Source of the DNA: Candidatus Butyricimonas faecavium
GTDB lineage: Bacteria > Bacteroidota > Bacteroidia > Bacteroidales > Marinifilaceae
DNA: 64,000 bases
Direction of reading: 5' to 3'
NCBI GenBank assembly: GCA_944321125.1
Contig: CALUKD010000012.1
Span: forward strand, 36,174-100,173
Below the pieces are notes generated by a model. That model was not told where the DNA came from. It did not search any database and worked only from the letters and a program-made list of their open reading frames with translations. Below, in pieces: positions 15,861-24,853 of the stretch; position 1 is the stretch's first letter, and each line of letters opens with the position of its first letter. Position numbers and translations under genes: made by a program.

Positions 15861-18800
15861 ATGATAACACTTATTCCAAATTCCGGTGTACAGTTTATCA
15901 CGAAGGAAGTGAATCTTTCTGATGATAAATTGAATAAGTTCAGACCTTTTGAGTATTACGAGGAGAAAGATGAAGAGGAGGAGGACGAAGATGTTTTTCT
16001 GTTCAAACTTCCCTATTATTTGTCGAGGATTTCCAGTTATATTGAGAAGGCTCCAAGCGAGTCAGGAAATACGGTTATCAATGCCGAGGCTATTAATGTT
16101 GAGACGTGGGAGGTTATGGACGAGGAGAAGATTTTGGATCGGGTGATTCATCGCATTCCGGAAGAAGAGATTATTTCCATCCCTGCTCGGAAGGCACTGG
16201 AATGTTTTGAGAATAAGTGGTTGCCTGTCCCGTATTTATTAAAAACGGCCGCCGGGGATAAATTTCATGACGGGCCGACTGCTTGGGCCCGAATGTGGTT
16301 CACGAAGATCGGAACGTTAGATCATGGAAAGACGGGGGCTACACATCACGTGGTGTTTGCTTTTGACACGACGGAAGTGGAGAGACAACATCGATTCATG
16401 AGCTTGAAAGCACAGAATGCCCGTACAAATCAATTTTTTGCAGTCCCCAGGTCTGAAAGTGATTTGTACCAGTATTGGTATGGAAATGAATGGATTGACA
16501 ACTGGTTACGTCAAATTGTACCTTTGTCCGGTTCAGAGCAGGAAAGGGTGTTCACTCATGTGGGGTATTATTTCCAACTGTTAAAAGTCCTGTTGGGATC
16601 AAATGTATTTGAAGAAATAGAGATTCCCGGACAGAAGGGAACGCAGGATATAGATGTGGATTTAGTATTGGATATTGGAAATTCCCGGACTTGTGGGGTG
16701 ATCTTTGAAACAGACCATGAGACTCCTTTCCAATTCACGAATGCGGTACCCGTGGCTATTCGGGATTTGGGGCAGCCGAATCGGTTGTATCGGGAGCCCT
16801 TTGAGATGCGAGTCGCTTTTCACGAGCAGGTGTTTGGTAACCGGATAGCCCGGATGGAGGCCGGAGACCAGAATATATTTAATTGGCCTAGCTTGGTTCG
16901 GGTGGGAAAAGAGGCATTGCGTTATTCCGTGATCTTCGGACAGAAGTCTAATTCCTATATGTCGAGTCCGAAACGTTACTTGTGGGATTCCCGGAAACGT
17001 CCGGTGAGCTGGATGGTCGTTCCTGCCAATAAAGAGGTGGATTCGGCATCGGCTTTGTTTGGTGTGGCTCATCATTTGACGGCTGATGGCGTATTGTTGG
17101 AACGTGCTAGGGAAGATTTGGAGAAAAAGGGAGAAGGGTTGTTGCCTATTGCTGCCATGGAGGCGAACTATTCGAAGAGTTCGTTGATGACTTTCGCTAT
17201 ATTCGAGATATTATTGCAGACACTTTCTTATATAAATAGCCATGAATTTCGAGGAAATTCCCGCTTGAAGCCGATGTACAAAGATTTTGCCCGAAAGTTA
17301 AAACGGGTTGTATTCACTTGTCCCACGGCTATGCTGGAGGAGGAGAAAAAGATATTACGGGAACATGCCGAAGATGCTATTCGTTTGCTAAAAGATTACT
17401 TCCCGTCTTCATTGGTTGACGAGGTCGAGATTATCCCGTCGGCGAAAGATATTGGCGTGGATAAGACCAAACGTAAAAACTGGGGATATGATGAAGCTAC
17501 CTGTAATCAGCTGGCTTTCGTGTATGGTGAGATCATGCACCGTTTCCGAGGGGATGCGGGTCTTTTCTTCAAATATTCACAAGTTTGGCAGGATTATTTA
17601 AAGGAAAAGAATGCCGTACGGATTGCCAGTATCGATATTGGCGGTGGTACGACAGATGTAATGATTTGTGAGTATTCCAGAGACCCGGATGCGCATATTG
17701 TGGTGCTTTCTCCTGATCCGCTTTTCTGGGAAGGGTTCAACCTTGCAGGAGATGATATCGTGAAGAGTATCGTGGAAAGAGTTGTACTGCCACCAATCGC
17801 AGAATATGCCCGAGAACAGGGGTGCACGTCTACTTTTGAATGTATGAATTTTTTGTTCGGACCTCACTTGGGTACGCAAAATGGGACCATGCAGCAAATG
17901 CAGTTGATGTTCTCCACGCAGGTAGCTTACCCGATAGCCTTGGGTATTCTGGATCATGTGAGGGAAAATAGAAATGCTTGTTTCTATACCTTCAATGATT
18001 TCTATGTGAACAATAAGTATGCAAATCCGGTAAATCAAGTAATTCAATACGTGAATGACGAGTTTAGAAATCACGGGGCTACTTCATTTAATTTGTTGAA
18101 TGTGAAGTGGAATATAGATAACCGTTTTATAAATCAGGTAATCGGACAGGTAATTGAAAAGTTATTAGGGGATGTATGCAAGAAGTTGAAAGCATATGAA
18201 TGTGATTACGTGTTGCTCTCCGGTTGCCCGACGACTTTGCCGGTTGTGAAAGATTTATTTTACAAGTATTTACCTGTACCTCCGGAACGGGTTATTCCCA
18301 TGGGTAACTATCGGATTGGGGAATGGTACCCGTTCTCGAATAATGCCGGGCAGATTAAAGACCCGAAGACTTGCGTGGCCGTGGGGGCGGCAATCGCTTT
18401 AATGAGTGGGGAGTTGATGCGCTTGGATAATTTCCGATTAGACATCGGTAAGTTGAAAGAGAAATTTGAGTCAACCGCTAAGTATATTGGTATTTATGAT
18501 AAGATAAAGTCTCATTTGGCATCTATCTGTTTTGATGAGAACGAGAATAGTAAACAATTACGTTTCGATGGTCCCATGTTACTCGGGTTTAAGCAATTTG
18601 AGGCGATGGAGTGGGTTGCTTCTCCCATGTATTTACTGGATTTTGCATCATCGGAAAAGGCCCAGATGATTAAGGATAAGTTGCCTTTATCTGTGAATAT
18701 TGAACGTTCGGAACGGAATCGGGAATCATTAAAGATCCGGGGGACTATTTACGACCGGGACGGACATGCCGTATCTCCAGAGTATCTGATTTTGAGGTTA

Positions 18801-18878
18801 CAGACCTTGGCTGATGAGCAAGGGTATTGGTTAGATTCAGGGATATTCTCGATTAATGATAACGTAGACGGCTTATGA
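15861..18878 (+). CDS. SrfB-like actin/Hsp70-fold ATPase
   Basis: The 1005-residue protein matches the SrfB family (putative virulence factor of Enterobacterales) in length and motifs. After an N-terminal region with a strongly acidic stretch (about 35-45), it shows the ATPase phosphate loops DIGNSRTCG (271-279) and DIGGGTTD (592-599), and the adenosine-type motif LLSGCPTTLP near 784. These define an actin/Hsp70/FtsA-type nucleotide fold. No signal peptide or membrane segment is seen, so it is cytosolic. It overlaps the next gene by 4 bp (ATGA), indicating translational coupling. Role inferred: a nucleotide-driven switch or polymer in an envelope-associated complex. The family call is strong; the biochemical role is not known. 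Confidence 0.82.
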   Translation: MITLIPNSGVQFITKEVNLSDDKLNKFRPFEYYEEKDEEEEDEDVFLFKLPYYLSRISSYIEKAPSESGNTVINAEAINVETWEVMDEEKILDRVIHRIPEEEIISIPARKALECFENKWLPVPYLLKTAAGDKFHDGPTAWARMWFTKIGTLDHGKTGATHHVVFAFDTTEVERQHRFMSLKAQNARTNQFFAVPRSESDLYQYWYGNEWIDNWLRQIVPLSGSEQERVFTHVGYYFQLLKVLLGSNVFEEIEIPGQKGTQDIDVDLVLDIGNSRTCGVIFETDHETPFQFTNAVPVAIRDLGQPNRLYREPFEMRVAFHEQVFGNRIARMEAGDQNIFNWPSLVRVGKEALRYSVIFGQKSNSYMSSPKRYLWDSRKRPVSWMVVPANKEVDSASALFGVAHHLTADGVLLERAREDLEKKGEGLLPIAAMEANYSKSSLMTFAIFEILLQTLSYINSHEFRGNSRLKPMYKDFARKLKRVVFTCPTAMLEEEKKILREHAEDAIRLLKDYFPSSLVDEVEIIPSAKDIGVDKTKRKNWGYDEATCNQLAFVYGEIMHRFRGDAGLFFKYSQVWQDYLKEKNAVRIASIDIGGGTTDVMICEYSRDPDAHIVVLSPDPLFWEGFNLAGDDIVKSIVERVVLPPIAEYAREQGCTSTFECMNFLFGPHLGTQNGTMQQMQLMFSTQVAYPIALGILDHVRENRNACFYTFNDFYVNNKYANPVNQVIQYVNDEFRNHGATSFNLLNVKWNIDNRFINQVIGQVIEKLLGDVCKKLKAYECDYVLLSGCPTTLPVVKDLFYKYLPVPPERVIPMGNYRIGEWYPFSNNAGQIKDPKTCVAVGAAIALMSGELMRLDNFRLDIGKLKEKFESTAKYIGIYDKIKSHLASICFDENENSKQLRFDGPMLLGFKQFEAMEWVASPMYLLDFASSEKAQMIKDKLPLSVNIERSERNRESLKIRGTIYDRDGHAVSPEYLILRLQTLADEQGYWLDSGIFSINDNVDGL

Positions 18879-19759
18879 ATGTGACAAAAGAAAAATTCGC
18901 TTTGTTGGATTGGGAAACGCAAGGGGATGATGCCGAGCGTTTGGCAGCTTGGTTAACGAAGTTTCTTGGGGAGGATGTGTTCCGGCGTCTGGAAGAGAAT
19001 GAAAACCTACACGTGTCTATGTTGGAGGAAAAGAAGAGTGTTACGAGTTGGTTAACGGCAGGTTTAAAAACAATTCTGAAGCCGGAGGATCTGGAGCTGT
19101 TGGTTCAGCGTGTGGAACGAGAAATACAAGAATTACAGAAAAGATTGATTGTTGCCGAGGAAATTCAGGTTTCCAATCAGGATATAACGGCTGATTGTGA
19201 ACGACAAAAAAGGGAGATCGAGGCTTTGGAGATAAAGTTGGAGCCTTTGCAAAGAGAGGTGAACAGCTTGAAAAAGAAAGTGGCTGCATCCGTGGAAATT
19301 GATGTTGTGGTGGATGCCGTTTTTTCAGGAGAAACAGTGGAGATTCAGACCATAAACCAGCTGTTGAAGGAAGATATAAAAAATCCTTCCGAGGCTTTGT
19401 CTGCTTTTTGCGTGGCACTGGCAAAGACTTGGGGAATTTTGATGCGAGCTTTGCAGAAAGAGGGTGAAGAGGAAGAGAAAATGGAAATCATGCATGCCGC
19501 TTTGACGCATGTGTTAGAGGCTTTGACAGGACTTTATATTCCCCAGCGACGGGCCGTGTTGGAGCAGTTGGCTAAATTATGTAATTCGAGAGTTTCGGAT
19601 TATCTGTTTATTTCACCGGAAGAAAGTAAAGAGATTGATTTAAGAATTCACAATGCAGTTTCTATCGGGGGAAACCAGATACTGGAAGGGCGAACGTTTG
19701 CCGTGGTAAACCGTTTTTCTTACCAGACAGTGAAATATGCGGAAATCGAGGTTTGTTAA
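18875..19759 (+). CDS. Coiled-coil protein between the SrfB-like and SrfC-like genes
   Basis: The 294-residue protein overlaps the SrfB-like gene by 4 bp and ends 17 bp before the SrfC-like gene. Residues about 75-145 are heptad-rich and charged (VEREIQELQKRL, then ALEIKLEPLQREVNSLKKKV), a clear coiled coil. The rest is helical, with a C-terminal part resembling beta strands (GRTFAVVNRFSYQTVKYAEIEV). No signal peptide or membrane segment. Position and coupling suggest an adaptor joining the two NTPases. No family is recognised. Confidence 0.7.
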   Translation: MNVTKEKFALLDWETQGDDAERLAAWLTKFLGEDVFRRLEENENLHVSMLEEKKSVTSWLTAGLKTILKPEDLELLVQRVEREIQELQKRLIVAEEIQVSNQDITADCERQKREIEALEIKLEPLQREVNSLKKKVAASVEIDVVVDAVFSGETVEIQTINQLLKEDIKNPSEALSAFCVALAKTWGILMRALQKEGEEEEKMEIMHAALTHVLEALTGLYIPQRRAVLEQLAKLCNSRVSDYLFISPEESKEIDLRIHNAVSIGGNQILEGRTFAVVNRFSYQTVKYAEIEVC

Positions 19760-19776
19760 TAATAAAGATGTAGGAT

Positions 19777-22575
19777 ATGAAAGATATAGTTGCTAAATGC
19801 CAGACCGTTGGACGAGGAATAAGTTCTGCACTCCGGTGGATGGAAGAGTTTGCATCCGAAGAAAAGCAGCGAACTTCCCTTGCTAAACTGAAAAAGTTGA
19901 ACCGGGAGATTAAGAAATTGGAACGGGCAACACATTTAAAACCGGCCGTGGCTTTGTTTGGTCCCAGTCAGGCGGGTAAGTCTTTTATGGTGGGACTTTT
20001 GGCAAAGAGTTCCAGTGATGAAGTGATGTATGTGACGGACGATGCAACTGGGAAAATGTATGATTTTACAGATCAGATTAATCCTCCCGGCGGAAAAGAG
20101 TCTACCGGACTGGTTACTCGATTTACCGTGGAGCGACAGACTGGACAACCGGCGGATAAACCGATTATGGTGAAATTGTTCAGTCAGGTGGATTTGGTGA
20201 AGATTATCGCTGTAGGATTTCATAAAAATATTATAGAACCCGAAACGTGTCCGAGAGAGCAATTGCTGGAAGAGGTGGAAAAGGTACTGACAGGTTTGAG
20301 GGGAGAGATGCGAGAGACTCCTTATCCAGAAATTGACGAGGATCAGATTATGGGGATCAAGGAATATTTATCCATGAAATTAGGGGATAAATATATCATT
20401 CATACGTTGGACGAAATGTCTTTTTGGGAAAGAGCTGCAGAGGTATTGCCATACGTGTCTTGGGATAAACGGTATGAATTGTTGCAGTTCGTGTGGGGTA
20501 AGCATGACTTCTTCAATGATTTGTTTATTTTGTTGAGCCGGGGATTGAGTGCGTTGAATTTTGCCAATATGGCTTATGTCGGTTTTGACGCTTTGGTCCC
20601 GAGAGAAGTTTCTATCATTGATGTGAGCCGTTACTCCGAGATCAAGATGAGTGAAGAGGAATGGTGTCGGAAAAATGCCCGGACGGGGGTGCAAACCAAA
20701 TCATTGGAAGTTTCTGCCGGGGGTAAGTTGGTGAATATAGACCGGACAATATTGAGTGCGCTTATTTCCGAATTGGTGTTAACATTACCCAAGGACGTGT
20801 TGAAGGACCATAGTCGTGATTTTCTGAAGAATGCTGATATATTGGATTTCCCTGGAGAACGCTCTGCTGATATGTTCAAAGAGAGAGATTTCGTCGTGAA
20901 GGGATTTGAGGATCAGTTGAAAGTGTTTTTGAGAGGACGGGTGTCTTATTTGTTTGATTATTATAGTTTAAATTTTGGTATTAGCTCCTTATGCTTGGTT
21001 TTGGGGGATGGTAATCACGAGGTGGCTCAGTTACCACATTTGATTCTAGAGTGGATTCATGGAATACATGGTGAAACTCCGGAGGCTCGTGCCCGTAAAG
21101 AGAGCGATACAAAGATGCTGACCGGACAGGATTATGCTAATCCGTTGTTTGTTATCCTTTCTAAGTTCAACACGGCATTTGACAAAGGACATGCTATGAA
21201 AAAAGAGGGGTATTATAGTATATGGAATGGCCGTTTTGACGATAATTTCAGTCAGGCCTACACAAAGCAGATGACAGATGTATGGACTAAAAAATGGACA
21301 GATAAGGAGTCGTTTAAGAATGTTTTCATTTTAAGAAATCCGATGTTCTCTAAAGCTTATTTTAAGAATCAGGGAGGAGAAACCCATGTGAGGGAGGAGG
21401 GATTAAAGGAAGAGTTTGAAGTTATGATGAGCTATATGAGGGAGTCTTTCGTGACCGATGAAAATGTACGTTCTTTGGTGGATAAGCCGGAAGCTTGTTG
21501 GGATGATATGATTCAGCCGAATCATAGTGGCATTGATTATATGATGCCCTACCTGACCCCGGTAACAGATCCCCGAATCAAGAAAAAACAAATAGAGGAT
21601 GCTGTGGAACAGGTGCGTAAGATTGTGTTGAATGAATTGGAACAGTATTACGTGGGGGGAAATATTGAAGTGGAGTTAAGTAAGGCGAAAAAGAATGCTT
21701 TACAGACTAATCTGCTGATTGGTAAGATGATTTCCGAGCAGCGAACAGGAAAGTTTATTGCCGCTTTGTCTTGTCCGGATTATGTGGCGAGAAGAGTGTA
21801 CCAAGAGTTCGTGAACGGGCAGTTTGCGGTACAGAAAGAGGTGAATCAAGTAAACGTATCGGATAATCAAGTATTGGTAGATTTACTGGATAGTTATGGT
21901 ATTCGAGTTGTCCCCGGGAGAACTCGTTACGAGGAAATTATTTCACAGTTAAAGACGGTTACGGATATTGATGATGAAAAGGTGTTGCTGGAGGTGATCG
22001 GAGAGGCAGGCATTGATGAGGCTGATTTACATTCTTTGGCTTTCTACGATCGGACAAAAGAGAATGATCCGGTGTACCAGTTTGTGAATCGTCTGGTAGG
22101 AGAGTGGTTGAGGCATATAGACAGTATAGACAGTTCTCGTTTGAAGGATGAGTTTTGTATTGTGAATCCGGTAGCCTTTGTACAAGTTGTGGGTGTTCTG
22201 AAAGATAATTATGAACGGGTAGGATTGAAAGAGCGTTTGGTGAATGCTCTTCGAAGTCAAGTGGAGAGTTATGATGTATCTCGGAATCAGAATTTCGAGT
22301 TGGTGACCCGTATCGCTTCTTCTGTTATAAATCAATTTGTGTTTTCTTTGGGATGGATATGGGTGCCTGTGTCTGAACGTCCGGTTCAGAAATCATCTGG
22401 TACGCCGATATTTATTCCGGGGGAAGAGGGAATGGATATTGCCCAAAGTTGGCGAACCGGTTTAGTGGAATCATTCGTGGCTAATGTCTATTTCAAGAGT
22501 AAAGTAGATAATAAATCGAATTTGAAGTCGATGTCCAAACTAGGTGAGATTATTAATTCGATACAGGAAGATTAA
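19777..22575 (+). CDS. SrfC-like P-loop GTPase (putative virulence factor family)
   Basis: The 932-residue protein begins with a helical segment and then a Walker A motif GPSQAGKS (62-69). DFPGE (357-361) fits the G3 switch motif, and VILSKFNTAFD near 461 sits where a G4-type motif is expected. Long insertions between motifs and a helical C-terminal half recall SrfC-type and dynamin-like large GTPases. No signal peptide or membrane segment is seen. Its position after a SrfB-like gene and a coiled-coil gene matches the srfB-srfC order in Enterobacterales. It probably hydrolyses GTP or ATP to drive assembly at the membrane; this is inferred. The nucleotide preference is uncertain because G4 is not canonical. 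Confidence 0.77.
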   Translation: MKDIVAKCQTVGRGISSALRWMEEFASEEKQRTSLAKLKKLNREIKKLERATHLKPAVALFGPSQAGKSFMVGLLAKSSSDEVMYVTDDATGKMYDFTDQINPPGGKESTGLVTRFTVERQTGQPADKPIMVKLFSQVDLVKIIAVGFHKNIIEPETCPREQLLEEVEKVLTGLRGEMRETPYPEIDEDQIMGIKEYLSMKLGDKYIIHTLDEMSFWERAAEVLPYVSWDKRYELLQFVWGKHDFFNDLFILLSRGLSALNFANMAYVGFDALVPREVSIIDVSRYSEIKMSEEEWCRKNARTGVQTKSLEVSAGGKLVNIDRTILSALISELVLTLPKDVLKDHSRDFLKNADILDFPGERSADMFKERDFVVKGFEDQLKVFLRGRVSYLFDYYSLNFGISSLCLVLGDGNHEVAQLPHLILEWIHGIHGETPEARARKESDTKMLTGQDYANPLFVILSKFNTAFDKGHAMKKEGYYSIWNGRFDDNFSQAYTKQMTDVWTKKWTDKESFKNVFILRNPMFSKAYFKNQGGETHVREEGLKEEFEVMMSYMRESFVTDENVRSLVDKPEACWDDMIQPNHSGIDYMMPYLTPVTDPRIKKKQIEDAVEQVRKIVLNELEQYYVGGNIEVELSKAKKNALQTNLLIGKMISEQRTGKFIAALSCPDYVARRVYQEFVNGQFAVQKEVNQVNVSDNQVLVDLLDSYGIRVVPGRTRYEEIISQLKTVTDIDDEKVLLEVIGEAGIDEADLHSLAFYDRTKENDPVYQFVNRLVGEWLRHIDSIDSSRLKDEFCIVNPVAFVQVVGVLKDNYERVGLKERLVNALRSQVESYDVSRNQNFELVTRIASSVINQFVFSLGWIWVPVSERPVQKSSGTPIFIPGEEGMDIAQSWRTGLVESFVANVYFKSKVDNKSNLKSMSKLGEIINSIQED

Positions 22576-22579
22576 GGGC

Positions 22580-24853
22580 ATGAAAAGTCGTGAGTTATTT
22601 AAGATAAAATTAGAGAATTATCGTCCTCTGCTGTGGTATGGTGATACGGTCTTCGGTCGATATGAATCAATTAAAAATTTGTTAGGTTCTCAATTCGATC
22701 GAAAGTTTGCAAACGTGCTGGCAGAACCTTCTGTGATGGATGGTGAAAATGGAGTTCGATACGGGGTATGGTATGCCGAAAACGTAGAGGAATACCGATC
22801 TTTTGATAAACTTGCTCCGGAGGAACAACAGCAGGCTGCTAATCAGCTTTCCGAGATTTTGGAAAAAGTGACAGCATTTGCGGATCAGTTATTGCAAAGT
22901 GGGGAGGCTTCTCACAAGCAGATGGGAGAGATTCTGCATCTGGCATTCCGAGTTCCGGGATATGAATCAATTTATTGGGGTAACGGGCAAGTGATCTTGG
23001 TTTTGTGGGGATTCGTTTCTGATGAATTAAGTAAGAAAAGTTTTAGTTTGCGGGATGCGTTGAGTCGGTTTCGACCTCAGGTAACACCACCGGAATCGCA
23101 GACAAAGGTGACGCCTCCGCCTGTACCAAAAACCGGAACTACTGGTATTACGGAAGACGAGAAAAAAACTGTTGTCACTCCGCCGCCTATCCCTGAGATA
23201 AATAAGAACGTGGGGGAATATGAAAAGGATAGAAAAATAACGGATGAAACGACCACGGTTACGGAAGATGTGAAAGTAAAGAAAGAATCTCGCTGGAAAC
23301 TTTGGTGGAGAAAATGGTGGAAACGTTTATTGTGGATTTTATTGGCTTTATTACTCCTGTTATTATTGTTCTTCCTGTTGAATAACTCTCGTTGTGGAGA
23401 TTCAACGAGGCGAGATCAGATCACTCATATTTCAATGGACCCGCTACCGGAACGTGATCAAGATCGTTCGGGCGATCGGAATCGACAGAATCCGGTACCA
23501 CCTACTCGGAGGGAGCAAATTCCGGTGACACCGCTTCCTGTTGATAGAAATGCTGTACGTCCTATGCCGGGAGATACCTTACAGCGTCCTATTGTGGGTA
23601 ATCGCTTGAATGTTATTATTAACCGGGATAATACGATAGAAGAGTTCTTAGAGGATTTTAATGCGAGGTATACGGATCAAGCTCAAGTTGTGTATTGCGA
23701 CACATTAGCTAACCTGTTGCAAGTACAGTTTACCACGGATGATATTGTTGTTTGGAAAGAAAGACTGCAAAAGTTGACGGGGGTGCGGATGGTTTTTACG
23801 GAAAGCGTTTTTGGTGCTGAAGTGATACCGGATGAGCCGGGTTTTAAGGATACGGATGAGTCTTATTATTTTAAACTCATCCGGGCTTTTCAAGGATGGG
23901 ATGTTACGATGGGAAGGGAGGATGTTGTTGTAGCGGTCATTGATAACGCTTTCGACTTGGAACACGAAGAGTTGAAAGGTCAGTGTGTCAATCCTTGGAA
24001 TATTATGACTAATTCGCCGGATGTGAACACGTATGGTGGAACACAACGTCATGGAACTCACGTGGCTTCGTTGGTTGTTGGAGCCATAAATGGTGTGGGT
24101 GTTTCCGGAATAGCCCCGGGGTGTAAAGTTATGCCGATACAGGTGGGAGTTGAGGACGGAAGTATGCCGACGTCAGCCATCATCAAAGGTTTCTTGTACG
24201 CTTTAAAACAAGGGGTACAGGTTATAAGTATTTCCATCGGAAGTAATCCTCGGGAGGGAACGGATCGGCTACCGTGGGATGTACAGGAACAGATCGGGCG
24301 AACTACTTTTGTTGAAGAGGGGATGTTTTGGAATGAACTATATGCCTATGCAGAGGAATGCGGGGTGCTAGTCGTGGAATGTGCGGGGAATGAAAATATA
24401 TTGACTGTAGTCGATCCGATGAAACGTTCTGATAAAGTTTTATATGTAGGAGCTGTCGGAGTAAATGCAGAACCTGCTTGGTTTTCGAATTTTGGAAAAT
24501 ATGTATCCATTTGTGCTCCGGGCATGAGTATTTTTAATGCCATTCCGGATAATAAATATGATTTTTTACAAGGGACGAGTATGTCAACTCCCATTGTTGC
24601 CGGAGCGGCAGCTTTGTTGTTTTCACTTGGGGATGATGTCAAGTTTACAGAAGTTAAGGAGGCTTTAGTGAAGACAGCTATTCCTTTGCCGGGGAATGGG
24701 GTACGCAAGCAAATCGGAAACTTGTTGCAAGTAGATAAAGCAATTGCGTATCTCCAGAAGAATAATCCTTTGCTTGCGGATCCATGTACTCGTAAAATAG
24801 ACAGTTTACAACGGGAAATTGAGCGTTTGAAAAAACTATTAAATCAACATTGA
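22580..24853 (+). CDS. Membrane-anchored subtilisin-like (S8) protease with SrfA-like N-terminal domain
   Basis: The start at 22580, 4 bp after the previous stop, is preferred over 22544, which would overlap that gene. The 757-residue chain has: an N-terminal domain (about 1-160, with LAEPS, YGVWYAEN and LVLWGFVSDE); a proline-rich linker (TPPPVPKT, TPPPIPEI); one membrane segment (about 247-268) flanked by WRKWWKR; then a subtilase domain with an intact triad: Asp455 in VIDNAFD, His491 in RHGTHVA, Ser667 in GTSMSTP. Topology predicts a cytosolic N-domain and a periplasmic protease. A short C-terminal coiled coil follows. The N-domain recurs in the next gene. It resembles, from memory, the SrfA N-terminal domain; this needs a profile search. 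Confidence 0.82.
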   Translation: MKSRELFKIKLENYRPLLWYGDTVFGRYESIKNLLGSQFDRKFANVLAEPSVMDGENGVRYGVWYAENVEEYRSFDKLAPEEQQQAANQLSEILEKVTAFADQLLQSGEASHKQMGEILHLAFRVPGYESIYWGNGQVILVLWGFVSDELSKKSFSLRDALSRFRPQVTPPESQTKVTPPPVPKTGTTGITEDEKKTVVTPPPIPEINKNVGEYEKDRKITDETTTVTEDVKVKKESRWKLWWRKWWKRLLWILLALLLLLLLFFLLNNSRCGDSTRRDQITHISMDPLPERDQDRSGDRNRQNPVPPTRREQIPVTPLPVDRNAVRPMPGDTLQRPIVGNRLNVIINRDNTIEEFLEDFNARYTDQAQVVYCDTLANLLQVQFTTDDIVVWKERLQKLTGVRMVFTESVFGAEVIPDEPGFKDTDESYYFKLIRAFQGWDVTMGREDVVVAVIDNAFDLEHEELKGQCVNPWNIMTNSPDVNTYGGTQRHGTHVASLVVGAINGVGVSGIAPGCKVMPIQVGVEDGSMPTSAIIKGFLYALKQGVQVISISIGSNPREGTDRLPWDVQEQIGRTTFVEEGMFWNELYAYAEECGVLVVECAGNENILTVVDPMKRSDKVLYVGAVGVNAEPAWFSNFGKYVSICAPGMSIFNAIPDNKYDFLQGTSMSTPIVAGAAALLFSLGDDVKFTEVKEALVKTAIPLPGNGVRKQIGNLLQVDKAIAYLQKNNPLLADPCTRKIDSLQREIERLKKLLNQH

